NCBI GenBank assembly: GCA_900537185.1
Contig: LS999826.1
Span: 1,006,672-1,070,671 of the forward strand
Length of the DNA stretch: 64,000 nt
Direction of reading: 5' to 3'
From: Cytophagales bacterium Alg240-R148
GTDB taxonomy: Bacteria > Bacteroidota > Bacteroidia > Cytophagales > Cyclobacteriaceae
Both the position numbers and the translations under genes were made by a program. Shown piece after piece: positions 25,176-34,629 of the stretch. The notes below the pieces were generated by a model. The model did no database searches. It had not been told where the DNA came from and saw nothing but the letters and a program-made list of their open reading frames with translations. The first letter of the stretch is position 1, and every line of letters begins with the position of its first letter.

Positions 25176-25934
25176 ATGCAACGCGCCGCTTTATTTTTGA
25201 TACTATTTTTATGGTTTGGTTTTGGTTATGGTCAAAAACAGAAACATTTTGCAGATAGCATAAGCAAAAAAAACCTTATAAAATTTAACCTAACGGCACC
25301 ACTTTTATTTGGCTCAGGTAATTATGTATTGGAATACGAACGCGTGCTAAAAAACAACCAATCTTTTTCATTTTCTGCTGGAGTAAGAAGGCTTCCTAAA
25401 CTGGTGAGTTTAGGCCTGCAAGACAGTGCCTTTATGGTGCGGTCTCATAAGTCTACACAAGGGTTCAGCATGAGCGCAGATTACCGGTTTTATTTTAAGA
25501 ATCGAAATAAAAGAAACGCACCGGATGGAATATACATTGGTCCCTACATTGATTATTTTAATGTGGATTTCACCAACAACATAGAGGTATATGAAAACAA
25601 TGTGTTAGACAACCAAGTTGAAATTAATTCTCAACTTTCAGTTGCGAGCCTTGGGTTTCAGGTGGGGTACCAATTTATCATCCGCAACCGGTTTGCTGTT
25701 GATATGATATTCATTGGCCCTTCTATTTCTAAATACAAGGCGAAATTGCAGTTGAGTGGTGCTTTAAAGCCCATTGAAGGCAATGAATACTACGAACAAA
25801 TCAAAGAGAAGTTGTTGGAGAAGTACCCATTATTGGAGGGCGCATTGGACGGTGCAGTGGTAGAGCAATCTGGTTCTTTTAATGCTACTCAGTTCGGCTA
25901 CCGATATGTAATCAAAATAGGGTATGCGTTTTAA
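25176..25934 (+). CDS. Putative outer-membrane beta-barrel protein
   Basis: 252 residues from the ATG at 25176, which begins a signal peptide (LFLILFLWFGFGYGQ); the longer TTG frame would overlap the promoter. After the signal the sequence alternates polar and hydrophobic residues in short strands (YVLEYERVL, SFSFSAGVRR, MSADYRFYFKNR, GIYIGPYIDYFNV, FGYRYVIKIGYAF), ending in aromatic Phe as barrel proteins do. It may be a small 8-10 stranded barrel. No specific family recognised and no function can be given. It overlaps the convergent FKBP gene by four bases. Confidence 0.6.
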   Translation: MQRAALFLILFLWFGFGYGQKQKHFADSISKKNLIKFNLTAPLLFGSGNYVLEYERVLKNNQSFSFSAGVRRLPKLVSLGLQDSAFMVRSHKSTQGFSMSADYRFYFKNRNKRNAPDGIYIGPYIDYFNVDFTNNIEVYENNVLDNQVEINSQLSVASLGFQVGYQFIIRNRFAVDMIFIGPSISKYKAKLQLSGALKPIEGNEYYEQIKEKLLEKYPLLEGALDGAVVEQSGSFNATQFGYRYVIKIGYAF

Positions 25935-26770
25935 AAGTTAAGCGCATTCAAACTATCTAATTTTTTAACTGCAGGACTATACTCTTTATTTATTTTTAAA
26001 GTGTTTTCTAGTGAAACTTTGGCCAGGTCCAGGGCCCCATTTTCTAGGTAATTCTTGGCAATTTCAAACTCGTAATGGTGCAATGAGGCCGATTTTGGAA
26101 AGTTGCTTTTGACAGTTTCTAAAAGGGCAATGGTCTCGAGGTAATGGATGCTTGAGTCGCTTTCTAACTGGGCCAGTAAGAAATGAAATTGGACTTCGCT
26201 ACTATTGAAAATTTCCTGGTTTTCATCTACTAATTTAATAGAGTCTAACAAGGTCAAGCCCGCTTCCATGCCTCTAGTTTGAATGCGTTCAAGCAATACA
26301 TCTGAGGTTTTAATTCTTGGGTTTTGAACTTGAACGATTTCAATGTCGAAGGCGAGCAAAGCATTGGGTGGAATGTCTGCTCCAGATCCCTTTGCTCCGT
26401 ACCCCAGCTCTGCTGGAATTAAAGCTTGGATGTGGTCACCCTCTTTGGTATAGCCAATCACTTCATTAAATCCACGGATCATGGGGTCTACCTTGTAAAT
26501 AAAAATAAATGGACTATTGGATTGATTGGCACTCCATATTTCGGTGCTATCCCCAATTTTCAATGTTATGTTGACAGTTATTTCTTTTCCGGCTTCTGCA
26601 ATAGGGCCGATGCCATGTTTAAGAAATTTGTACTTTATACCTGAATCAGATTGAACATACCCATCGTTTTTACTTTCGCTTTCTTGTTCGGAAGAACAAG
26701 AAAAAAATAGAAAGCTGGAGAACAAAAGCAGTACCGCTGAACGGGTGAAAAAGTCTGTTTTTAATGTCAT
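25931..26770 (-). CDS. FKBP-type peptidyl-prolyl isomerase lipoprotein
   Basis: 279 residues. A hydrophobic signal ends at FLFFSCSSE, a lipoprotein-like cleavage site. Residues ~35-140 form an FKBP domain (GIKYKFLKHGIGPIAEAGKEI, PMIRGFNEVIGYTKEGDH, IPAELGYGAKGSG, IPPNALLAFDIEIVQV). The C-terminal ~130 residues look helical and TPR-like. It probably catalyses proline isomerisation during folding of periplasmic or outer-membrane proteins. A TlpA-like gene lies 60 bases upstream on the same strand, so both may be part of an envelope protein-folding group. Confidence 0.85.
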   Translation of the reverse strand: MTLKTDFFTRSAVLLLFSSFLFFSCSSEQESESKNDGYVQSDSGIKYKFLKHGIGPIAEAGKEITVNITLKIGDSTEIWSANQSNSPFIFIYKVDPMIRGFNEVIGYTKEGDHIQALIPAELGYGAKGSGADIPPNALLAFDIEIVQVQNPRIKTSDVLLERIQTRGMEAGLTLLDSIKLVDENQEIFNSSEVQFHFLLAQLESDSSIHYLETIALLETVKSNFPKSASLHHYEFEIAKNYLENGALDLAKVSLENTLKINKEYSPAVKKLDSLNALNF

Positions 26771-26830
26771 AACAATACAATTTGAGCATGAATATACAAC
26801 AAATTGATTAAACCAGGCCTTTTGTGTAGA

Positions 26831-27412
26831 TTATTGGCGTTGGGCTTTTTCCAATAGAAGTTTTTCAAATTTTTTATTGTTGTAATTGGCCATGCCTATC
26901 TTTTCAACAACAATACTTCCTTCGGCGTCTACCACATAGGTAGCCGGAATAGATCGAACAGTATAAATTTTTGGAATGGCAGATCCTGGTTGGTATACCG
27001 GAAAAGTATACCCTTTTTTCTTAATGAACTTTTTAGCTTTGTTAATGTCCTTATCCAGGCTTATCATAACAAATTCAACGTTTTTGCCCTTTGTCTTTTC
27101 ATACAAAGAGTGGATGCCGTCCATCTCCGCAATACATGGGGCACACCAGCTTGCCCAGAAATTGATGAATATAACCTTTCCTTTGCTGTCTTTCAGAGAA
27201 GATTTGGAGCCGTCCAATGCGATTAAATCGAGGTTGAAATCTGCAGGAGTAGTTTTTTCACTTGCGTTAGCCTGTAGCAGCCCGCTTTGTAAAACCATTT
27301 TTTGCGTGAATGCGGCCACTTCTACATACCATCCTGTTGTATACAATAACCCTATAATGGAAGCGGTTATTAATAACTCGCGTATGTTTTTTGAAATTTT
27401 CATGTTGCTCAT
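26831..27412 (-). CDS. TlpA/ResA-like membrane-anchored thioredoxin
   Basis: 193 residues. One N-terminal membrane segment (LLITASIIGLLYTTGWYV) puts the domain in the periplasm. The redox motif is WASWCAPCIAEM, followed by KGYTFPVYQPG and the cis-proline loop RSIPATYVVD. It is likely to reduce disulfides, for example for cytochrome c maturation. A minus-strand TATATTTG (27430-27423) is very close to the start; if it is the -7 box, the ATG at 27403 rather than 27412 may be used. Confidence 0.85.
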   Translation of the reverse strand: MSNMKISKNIRELLITASIIGLLYTTGWYVEVAAFTQKMVLQSGLLQANASEKTTPADFNLDLIALDGSKSSLKDSKGKVIFINFWASWCAPCIAEMDGIHSLYEKTKGKNVEFVMISLDKDINKAKKFIKKKGYTFPVYQPGSAIPKIYTVRSIPATYVVDAEGSIVVEKIGMANYNNKKFEKLLLEKAQRQ

Positions 27413-27496
27413 TTATACCCAACAAATATACAGCAATAAAAGATTCCATTTGGTCTTGTTAGCTACATTTTTAGGAATGGATAATTAATTTAAAAA

Positions 27497-27530
27497 TTGC
27501 TCTTTTTGTTTTACTTTTTTAATAGGTTTG
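27497..27530 (+). promoter_or_regulatory. Candidate tex promoter
   Basis: Exact -7 motif TAGGTTTG (27523-27530). The -33 element could be TTG at 27497-27499 (spacer 23) or TTTG at 27505-27508 (spacer 14); neither spacing is ideal. Confidence 0.4.
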
Positions 27531-27564
27531 TGGTTGTATTACATTCTAAAAAACTGAATTAATA

Positions 27565-29877
27565 ATGAGCTTGAAAAATCTAGAGTTGATTGCCAAAGAA
27601 TTAAATGTGTCTTTCAAACAGGTAGACGCTGTTGTAGAACTTTTGGATGAGGGCGCCACTGTTCCTTTTATTTCCAGGTATAGAAAAGAGCGCACAGGTA
27701 GTTTGGATGAAGTAGCAATTACGTCAATTCGAGACAGGATCACGCAATTAAGAGAATTGGATAAAAGGAAGGAAGCCATCCTTAAATCCATTGAAAATCA
27801 AGAAAAATTAACTCCAGAATTAGAGGCAATGATCAACAAAGCTTCTAGTTTGACGGAATTAGAAGATATTTACCTTCCATACAAACCAAAAAGAAAAACC
27901 AAAGCCTCTATGGCAAGGGAAAAAGGTTTAGAGCCTTTGGCCAAGCAGCTATTGGAACAAGGCAATATGGACGTGGAGTTGGAAGCAGCGCAATACGTAA
28001 GTGAAGAAAAAAAGGTGGAAGACAAACAAGCGGCCCTCCAAGGAGCCAGGGATATTGTGGCTGAGTGGGTCAATGAAAATATTGAGGTTCGAAATGAAAT
28101 TCGAAGATTGTTTGAAAAGGAAGCAATGCTTAGCTCTAAGTTGATAAAGGGCAAAGAAGAAGAAGGGATCAAATACAAAGACTATTTCGATTGGGAAGAA
28201 AAACTGGCTACCGCACCAGCACATAGGTTGTTGGCCATGAGAAGAGGGGAGAAGGAAATGGTACTTTCTCTTAACATTATGCCAGATGAAGATGTCGCTT
28301 TGAGCACCATCGAAGGCATTGTGGTTCAATCCAATAATGAGGCAGCAGAACAGGTTAAAACGGCAATCGCAGATTGTTACAAACGATTATTAAAACCATC
28401 GTTAGAAACAGAAGTTAGGCTATCGTCAAAAATGTCGGCGGATGCCTCTTCAATACAGGTGTTTTCCGAAAATTTAAAGCAATTACTTTTGGCTGCACCG
28501 CTAGGACAAAAAAGTGTGTTGGCCTTAGACCCAGGATTCAGGACCGGGTGTAAACTGGTATGTTTGGACCAACAAGGTGATTTGATTTACAACGACACCA
28601 TTTATCCTAATGAACCTCAGAAAAGAACGGCAGAATCGGGTGCTTTGATTAAAATGGCTTGTGAAAAGTACAACATTGAAGCAATCGCCATAGGCAACGG
28701 TACCGCTTCAAGAGAAACGGAAGCTTTTGTAAATGGATTGGGTTTGGATAAATCTATTTTGGTTGTAATGGTCAATGAAAGTGGTGCTTCTATTTATTCG
28801 GCATCTGAAACAGCCAGAGAAGAATTTCCTGATTATGATTTGACAGTAAGGGGCTCCGCCTCGATTGGAAGAAGGTTGATGGATCCATTGGCCGAGTTGG
28901 TTAAATTGGATCCAAAATCAATAGGGGTGGGACAATACCAACACGATGTAGACCAAACCTTGTTAAAAAAGGGCTTGGACGACGTGGTAGTGAGTTGTGT
29001 AAACACAGTTGGAGTAGAGGTGAATACGGCTAGTAAAGAATTATTATCCTATGTTTCCGGGTTAGGGCCTCAATTGGCCAAAGGGTTGGTGCAATATAGA
29101 AATGAAAATGGACCTTTTACAAAAAGGAATGATTTTAAAAAAGTAGCTAGGTTAGGTGACAAAGCATATGAACAATGTGCGGGATTTCTAAGGATAAGGA
29201 ATGCAGGCAACCCGTTGGATTATAGTACGGTGCACCCAGAGCGCTATGGATTGGTTGAGACCATGGCAAAAGACCAAGGGTGCAGCATACAAGAACTTTT
29301 AGGAAGTAAAGAGAAACGGGGTCAAATTAAATTATCCAATTACATTAGTGAAGACGTTGGATTGCCTACACTACAAGATATCATAAAAGAACTGGATAAA
29401 CCTGGAAGAGACCCAAGAGAGCAATTTGAAGCTTTCAAGTTTATGGACGGTGTCAATGAAGTATCGGATTTATCAATAGGAATGAAATTACCAGGTATAG
29501 TTACAAATATTACAAATTTTGGCGCATTTGTTGATGTAGGAGTACACCAAGATGGTTTGGTACATGTGAGCCACTTAGCAGATAAATTTGTGAGCAACCC
29601 CAATGAGATTGTTAAGGTGCACCAACAAGTAGAAGTAACCGTAATGGAAGTGGATGTACAAAGGAAAAGAATCGGTTTATCCTTAAAAAGCGATCCGTTT
29701 GGAAGTAACCAACCTGGGAAATCAGAAAAGTCTGCGAAAAACGAAAAAAGAGTGGTTAAAAAATCGGGTCAGAAGAGGCCTGTTAACCGACAGGATAATC
29801 GGAGTAAAAGAAATGCCGAACCCGAAGGAGATTTGCAATCAAAATTAGAAGCACTAAAAGGGAAATTTAAGATGTAG
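27565..29877 (+). CDS. tex: Tex transcription-accessory RNA-binding protein
   Basis: 770 residues, the normal length for Tex. Helical N-terminal region (VPFISRYRKERTGSLDE, LEDIYLPYKPKRKTKA), YqgF/RNase H-like domain (VLALDPGFRTGCKLVCLD), helix-hairpin-helix part (NTASKELLSYVSGLGPQLAKGLVQYR), and a C-terminal S1 domain (GMKLPGIVTNITNFGAFVDVG ... VHVSHLADKFV). A basic, low-complexity tail of ~60 residues follows. Tex binds nucleic acid and affects transcription and RNA stability; its precise role is unsettled. Confidence 0.96.
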   Translation: MSLKNLELIAKELNVSFKQVDAVVELLDEGATVPFISRYRKERTGSLDEVAITSIRDRITQLRELDKRKEAILKSIENQEKLTPELEAMINKASSLTELEDIYLPYKPKRKTKASMAREKGLEPLAKQLLEQGNMDVELEAAQYVSEEKKVEDKQAALQGARDIVAEWVNENIEVRNEIRRLFEKEAMLSSKLIKGKEEEGIKYKDYFDWEEKLATAPAHRLLAMRRGEKEMVLSLNIMPDEDVALSTIEGIVVQSNNEAAEQVKTAIADCYKRLLKPSLETEVRLSSKMSADASSIQVFSENLKQLLLAAPLGQKSVLALDPGFRTGCKLVCLDQQGDLIYNDTIYPNEPQKRTAESGALIKMACEKYNIEAIAIGNGTASRETEAFVNGLGLDKSILVVMVNESGASIYSASETAREEFPDYDLTVRGSASIGRRLMDPLAELVKLDPKSIGVGQYQHDVDQTLLKKGLDDVVVSCVNTVGVEVNTASKELLSYVSGLGPQLAKGLVQYRNENGPFTKRNDFKKVARLGDKAYEQCAGFLRIRNAGNPLDYSTVHPERYGLVETMAKDQGCSIQELLGSKEKRGQIKLSNYISEDVGLPTLQDIIKELDKPGRDPREQFEAFKFMDGVNEVSDLSIGMKLPGIVTNITNFGAFVDVGVHQDGLVHVSHLADKFVSNPNEIVKVHQQVEVTVMEVDVQRKRIGLSLKSDPFGSNQPGKSEKSAKNEKRVVKKSGQKRPVNRQDNRSKRNAEPEGDLQSKLEALKGKFKM

Positions 29878-29910
29878 TCTTGATTTCATTTTATAATTCC
29901 TTATTTTAGA

Positions 29911-31776
29911 ATGAATTATAAAAAAATGCGTACTGAAAAAATCATAATAGGTGTAATTTTATTTTTTTGTTTTGGACAAACTGTTCAAGCACAAAAAGTA
30001 AAGTACAAGGATTTGTTTTTGCTTTTGAGCGCAAAAAAATACGACGATGCAGGTCCTATTTTAAAGAAATTCTTGAACGACCCTAAAAATACCAACCATG
30101 CTAATGCCAACCTGCAAATGGGCATGTATTACCAGCACCAATTAGAGGAAGAGGATTACCTGGTGCACCACCACAAGGTTGGGACCTATTATGATTCTAG
30201 TATTTTCTATTTGAACAAGGCCCTTACCTTAATTACAGAAAAGGAAGTTAAGAAAAGAGACCAGTATTACGAAGACTTTTATAGAAGGGATTTAAGAACG
30301 GGCAAGTTTGGGATTAAACTGAGTGATGTTCAGTTTGATATCAAAAAAAGAATGGAAACGGTGGAATCTAAAAACACCATATTCAACAATGCTTTTTTAT
30401 ATTTTTCCAATAGCGAACGAGAATACAAAGCTGCCTGGAAAGAATACCTAGAATTGGTCCAGGAGTACAAGGATGAAAAACACTTGGATTTGTTGGCAGA
30501 CACAACAGCCGAAATGAAACTCAATGAATTGGCCGTTTTTTATGATTCTGCATTGGTTAACTTTGAAAAATATAAAGCCGTTGTAGAAGCCCTTCCCAAA
30601 AAACCATACAACCAGGAATTACATCCAAAAAATTTAGAAAAATTTGTTGAATACGGAATGGATAGTGTAAGTTTCTTAGTGGACAAGGTGCAGGTGTGGG
30701 ATTATAAAAAATGGGCTTCAGCAAAGATAGAAGTGCTTGAATCGGTTAAAAAAATAAAGTCGAAGTTAAAAGACTACAACAAAGAAATAGATGCCTTTAA
30801 CCGCAGTATTGACAATGAAAAGTACATTGAACAAGATTTAAGTGGGTTAATAGAGGATGTCGTGGTGGACCAATTAAAAACAATTGATGCGCAACCAATG
30901 CCCGTTGCTTATTTGGAGCATAAATTAGCTCTGGTGCAGCATCGAAATTTTCAAATTGCCCCACAATATTATCCAGATACAAGCAATGTTTTTATGCAAT
31001 TGGAAATGGCAGAGGAAAAATTTGCCCTCGGAACCGCAGTGGATGCAGCCGGAAAAACTTTGACTTCGTTTGATTTGGAACAAGAATACAAAAAGTATCC
31101 TGACTTTTTTAAGGAGCAGTTTTCAGATGTCGCCGCGCTGTCTGCCCACGTAAAAGAACTTTTAGACCAAGGTATCGAACGAGTAGCGCAAGACAGGAAA
31201 CAACTTGAAAGGTGGGAGACGAGATTTAACTATTTAACCTACCAACAAGATACTTTAGGGTTTGCTGAAAGCAAACAATGGATTTTCACTTCGGATACCA
31301 CTAAAAATCAATACAAGTTGTTGTGGGGGCAACCCAGTAAAGAAGCAGACGCAGTTGGGTACGTGCTGGGCATCACCAAGTTGAAAAAACAGGTGCCGGC
31401 ATTGTTCCAATCTTCTTTCGACAACCAGTTTGTTTTGGACTCGTTGGCACTTATGCCGTTGCACGATATGCATTTGCAAGAACAGGACTTCAACAAATTA
31501 CAAGTTTATGAAGTAAACAATGATTCCTTGAACCAGTATTATTTTATCACTGTAGCCCAAGATAGTATTGTGCAATACAACAGTATGTTGTTGCGGGCTC
31601 AAAATGGTAAAATGATTTGGAGTAAAATAATACTAACCGATTACAAACCGGTTGGTATAGAAGTAACAAGCGAAATTGTAATTGTGAACGCCCTTAAAAA
31701 TGAAAATTCCCCAGAAAATGAACCAGTACATTTGGTAAGATTCGATTTGCTGGGGAATTTAAAAGAAGACAACTAA
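29911..31776 (+). CDS. Secreted protein of unknown function, helical/TPR-like
   Basis: 621 residues. A signal peptide (IIIGVILFFCFGQTVQA) follows either of two nearby ATG codons (29911 or 29926). The N-terminal part (LLLSAKKYDDAGPILKKFL, NANLQMGMYYQHQL, YDSSIFYLNKALTLI) looks like TPR-type helices; the middle is strongly helical and charged; the last ~150 residues look beta-rich. I do not recognise the family. It starts 33 bases after tex but without obvious functional link. Confidence 0.6.
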   Translation: MNYKKMRTEKIIIGVILFFCFGQTVQAQKVKYKDLFLLLSAKKYDDAGPILKKFLNDPKNTNHANANLQMGMYYQHQLEEEDYLVHHHKVGTYYDSSIFYLNKALTLITEKEVKKRDQYYEDFYRRDLRTGKFGIKLSDVQFDIKKRMETVESKNTIFNNAFLYFSNSEREYKAAWKEYLELVQEYKDEKHLDLLADTTAEMKLNELAVFYDSALVNFEKYKAVVEALPKKPYNQELHPKNLEKFVEYGMDSVSFLVDKVQVWDYKKWASAKIEVLESVKKIKSKLKDYNKEIDAFNRSIDNEKYIEQDLSGLIEDVVVDQLKTIDAQPMPVAYLEHKLALVQHRNFQIAPQYYPDTSNVFMQLEMAEEKFALGTAVDAAGKTLTSFDLEQEYKKYPDFFKEQFSDVAALSAHVKELLDQGIERVAQDRKQLERWETRFNYLTYQQDTLGFAESKQWIFTSDTTKNQYKLLWGQPSKEADAVGYVLGITKLKKQVPALFQSSFDNQFVLDSLALMPLHDMHLQEQDFNKLQVYEVNNDSLNQYYFITVAQDSIVQYNSMLLRAQNGKMIWSKIILTDYKPVGIEVTSEIVIVNALKNENSPENEPVHLVRFDLLGNLKEDN

Positions 31777-31798
31777 GACCTTCTTATGTTTTGAATGA

Positions 31799-32260
31799 TT
31801 AGCCGATTAATTTTTGCCAATCTGTGTATCTCATGCTCATTCGAGAAGCCATTTTTTCGTAGTTTTCCCATGTGTCTGTTACATGGTAAAGCGAAGGCAA
31901 TTCGTTTACCAAGGTTTGTTCGTAATCGTTTCTATACAAACCACCACCGTAGTAATAATAAGTGAACATATTGCCCACTTTATTGAATAGCTCAAATCCT
32001 AAATAGCCATCCCAAATCTCACTTAAAATTGTACACGAAATTTCCCTTCTTTTGAATCTGAAAATTTGAATCTCAGCTTCATCTTCAAAATACTCGGAAT
32101 ACAGATCGTTTTCAATGATCCAGCCCAAGTACATGCCAATATGTACGTACGCTTGCTCAATTGGTAAAGACTCTGGGAAATTACCTAGAAAGTGAGTTTT
32201 AGCGTTATCGTAGATTGTTTTTTGAAAATCGTGTTTGTCTTTGTGTGGCATACTACTCAT
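31799..32260 (-). CDS. Uncharacterised 153-residue cytoplasmic protein
   Basis: No signal peptide or membrane segment. Distinctive stretches are LPIEQAYVHIGMYLGWII, ENDLYSEYFEDEAEIQIF and MFTYYYYGGGLYRNDYE. This resembles small DUF7832-like bacterial proteins, but I cannot confirm that assignment. It could start at either of two ATGs, at 32260 or 32251. It is convergent with the preceding secreted-protein gene. Confidence 0.6.
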   Translation of the reverse strand: MSSMPHKDKHDFQKTIYDNAKTHFLGNFPESLPIEQAYVHIGMYLGWIIENDLYSEYFEDEAEIQIFRFKRREISCTILSEIWDGYLGFELFNKVGNMFTYYYYGGGLYRNDYEQTLVNELPSLYHVTDTWENYEKMASRMSMRYTDWQKLIG

Positions 32261-32312
32261 ATCGCGCTTGGGTTAAGTTAAAGTTACCTATAGAATACTG
32301 TGTAAATTAAAT

Positions 32313-33548
32313 TTATTCAAAAAAGAAAATATATCCAACTATTGTACCGGCTATTATTCCGGCTAAATCTGCTACCAATCCACAAACCAATGCATGTCTG
32401 GTTTTTCTGATTCCAACAGAACCAAAATAAACTGCTAGTACGTAAAAGGTAGTCTCTGTAGCCCCTCTGTATATACCTGCCATTTTACCTTGGAAACTGT
32501 CTGCCCCAAAGGTTCTCATGGTTTCCACCATCATACCTCTCGAAGCACTACCACTGAGTGGTTTCATTAATGCTGTGGGCAATGCATCAGCAATTTGTAC
32601 ATTGATACCTACCAACTCGAAAATGTAACCAAATCCACTTGTAATCCAATCCAATGTTCCAGAACTTCTAAAAACGCCTACGGCTACCAAAATTCCTACG
32701 AGATAGGGAATCACTTTTACTGCTACTTTGAATCCTTTTTTAGCTCCTTTTATGAATGTCTCATACACATTAACTTTGGCTCTTACGGCCATGGTAATAA
32801 ACAGGATCATTATTGAGAAAATAATGAGGTTGGCACTCACAGACGAAACTATTTTTAATTGCTCTGGTTCTAGGGATATAAAAAACTTGGTTATAAAGTA
32901 AATAAATATAGAAAATCCCAAAATGTAAGACAGTACAATTCCGTTCAACAGGTTTATTTTCTGGTAAATGGAAGTAACAACTAGTCCTACCAAGGAGGAG
33001 CAAAAGGTTGCTATCAAAATAGGGATAAAAACATCCGTTGGGTTGGCGGCATTTTGAAGGGATCGATCTGCCATGATACTCAGGGGAATTAAAGACAACC
33101 CAGAAGTATTGAGCACTAAAAACATAATTTGTGCATTGCTTGCAGTGTCTTTTTGGGGATTTAAAGTTTGCATTTCACCCATGGCTTTTAGTCCTAAGGG
33201 AGTGGCCGCATTGTCAAGGCCAAGAAAGTTAGCCGAAAAATTCATTAGAATGGATCCAATGGCCGGATGTCCTTTTGGTATTTCTGGGAATATTTTTGAG
33301 AAAAACGGCCCAATTAATTTGGCAGCAAGCTTAATTACCCCTCCTTTTTCTCCAACATTCATCAACCCAAGCCAAAGAGCCATAATTCCAGTCAGATAAA
33401 TGGACAATTCAAAACCCGTTTTAGCCATGTCAAAAGTAGAATTGACCATGTTTTGAAAAACATTGTAGTCCTGAAAAAAAATAAGTTTAACGAGTCCTAC
33501 GCAAAAAGAAATAAGGAAGAATCCTATCCAGATATAATTTAGGGCCAT
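32313..33548 (-). CDS. SpmA-SpmB fusion membrane protein (nucleoside-recognition domains)
   Basis: 411 residues with ~10 hydrophobic segments. The first ~200 residues match SpmA (FDMAKTGFELSIYLTGIMALWLGLM, GHPAIGSILMNFSANFLGLDNAATPLG). The second half matches SpmB (VYETFIKGAKKGFKVAVKVIPYLVGILVAVGVF, ALMKPLSGSASRGMM, GATETTFYVLAVYFGSVGIRKTRHA). In Bacillus these are separate proteins affecting spore-core dehydration; in non-sporulating bacteria the role is unknown, perhaps transport. Single-gene fusion is common in Bacteroidota. Confidence 0.85.
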   Translation of the reverse strand: MALNYIWIGFFLISFCVGLVKLIFFQDYNVFQNMVNSTFDMAKTGFELSIYLTGIMALWLGLMNVGEKGGVIKLAAKLIGPFFSKIFPEIPKGHPAIGSILMNFSANFLGLDNAATPLGLKAMGEMQTLNPQKDTASNAQIMFLVLNTSGLSLIPLSIMADRSLQNAANPTDVFIPILIATFCSSLVGLVVTSIYQKINLLNGIVLSYILGFSIFIYFITKFFISLEPEQLKIVSSVSANLIIFSIMILFITMAVRAKVNVYETFIKGAKKGFKVAVKVIPYLVGILVAVGVFRSSGTLDWITSGFGYIFELVGINVQIADALPTALMKPLSGSASRGMMVETMRTFGADSFQGKMAGIYRGATETTFYVLAVYFGSVGIRKTRHALVCGLVADLAGIIAGTIVGYIFFFE

Positions 33549-33605
33549 GCGACTTTTATTAGGGTGCTAATATGCCCCATACATTTATAATTATCAATAA
33601 AAACG

Positions 33606-34295
33606 TTATTTATTCAATAAGGTAACGATGCCTTTTAGCGCTGCGGTCTCTGTTCTTAACACATTGTTGCCTAAACTTACTTTTTTAAATCCTGCTTGTA
33701 GAGCTAATTCCACCTCTTCAGTTGTAAAGTCTCCTTCGGGCCCTATTAACAAGGTATAAGGGTCCTTAGCTTCTGAATCTTTTAACATTGTAGGGTTGTT
33801 TGGATCAACATAACAAATGTAACGGGCGCCAGGAGTGTTTGGCATTTGCGCTATGGTGGTTCCAAAAGGTTCTAATTCGTTTAAGGTTGGAGCAAACGGG
33901 TTGCCCGATTGTTTGATGGCGCTGATGACTTTTTTGTTCAAACGTTCTGTTTTAAGCACCCGCCGTTCTGAATTTTGGCAAAGCACAAAACTTATTTCTG
34001 TAACACCTAGTTCAGCGGCTTTTTCGCACAACCATTCCATGCGGTCTAGGTTTTTGGTTGGGGCCAGTATCAAATGGACTGTTGGAGAGGGAAGGGGGTG
34101 CTTTTCTAGGGTTGCAATTGCAATTGTACACCCTTTAGGACTGGCATTTGAAATGATACCGGTGGCAATGGACCCCTTTCCATCCATCAAAGTAATAGTA
34201 TCTCCATTCTTTTTTCTCAATACTTTTACGCAGTGATTGGATTCTTCCCTACCTAATGTAATCGATTTTGAGCTTAAGTCAGAATGGTAGTACAT
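33606..34295 (-). CDS. rsmE: 16S rRNA (uracil1498-N3)-methyltransferase
   Basis: 229 residues of the SPOUT-class RsmE family. The N-terminal PUA-like part contains EESNHCVKVLRKKNGDTI. The C-terminal trefoil-knot SAM domain has KAAELGVTEI, LLIGPEGDFTTEEVELA and VSLGNNVLRTETAAL. It methylates U1498 of 16S rRNA. The gene starts three bases after the acyl-CoA-binding-protein gene stops, so the two are co-transcribed. Confidence 0.94.
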   Translation of the reverse strand: MYYHSDLSSKSITLGREESNHCVKVLRKKNGDTITLMDGKGSIATGIISNASPKGCTIAIATLEKHPLPSPTVHLILAPTKNLDRMEWLCEKAAELGVTEISFVLCQNSERRVLKTERLNKKVISAIKQSGNPFAPTLNELEPFGTTIAQMPNTPGARYICYVDPNNPTMLKDSEAKDPYTLLIGPEGDFTTEEVELALQAGFKKVSLGNNVLRTETAALKGIVTLLNK

Positions 34296-34298
34296 AGT

Positions 34299-34556
34299 TT
34301 AGGCGTATTTTTCTTGCAACTCTCCGACAAATACAATGTAGGCTTTCTCTGCTTCTTCCTTGGATTGTCCTTTGATATTCGCCCAAGCATCATGTTTGGC
34401 TATTGCTTTAAAATCAAACCCACCAGGTCTTTCGCCATTGTTGTCTCCTTCTGTAGCCTGTTTGTATAGAGCATACAGTTTTAAAAGTTCGTCGTTGCCA
34501 GGTCTTTTTGTCAAAGATTTAGAATTGCTAACTGCTGTTTCAAATTCGGTACTCAT
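34299..34556 (-). CDS. Acyl-CoA-binding protein (ACBP)
   Basis: 85 residues, the size of eukaryotic ACBP. The signature YKQATEGDNNGERPGGFDFKA (split over 34420-34480) with KHDAWANIKGQSKEEAEKAYI closely follows the animal protein, including the Tyr and Lys residues that hold the CoA head group. It likely buffers or carries long-chain acyl-CoA in the cytoplasm. ACBP is patchy in bacteria. It precedes rsmE by three bases; no metabolic link is apparent. Confidence 0.9.
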   Translation of the reverse strand: MSTEFETAVSNSKSLTKRPGNDELLKLYALYKQATEGDNNGERPGGFDFKAIAKHDAWANIKGQSKEEAEKAYIVFVGELQEKYA

Positions 34557-34580
34557 AAAATATTAGGGTTTTAATTCAAC

Positions 34581-34610
34581 AAAAAAAGGCTGGAGTACAG
34601 CCTTTTTTTG
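34581..34610 (-). terminator. Intrinsic terminator of gltA
   Basis: 12-bp stem AAAAAAAGGCTG / CAGCCTTTTTTT with a GAGTA loop; T tract on the minus strand 20 bases after the citrate synthase stop. It is almost symmetric and could also act on the plus strand. Confidence 0.88.
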
Positions 34611-34629
34611 TTTTATATATTTATTGAAA

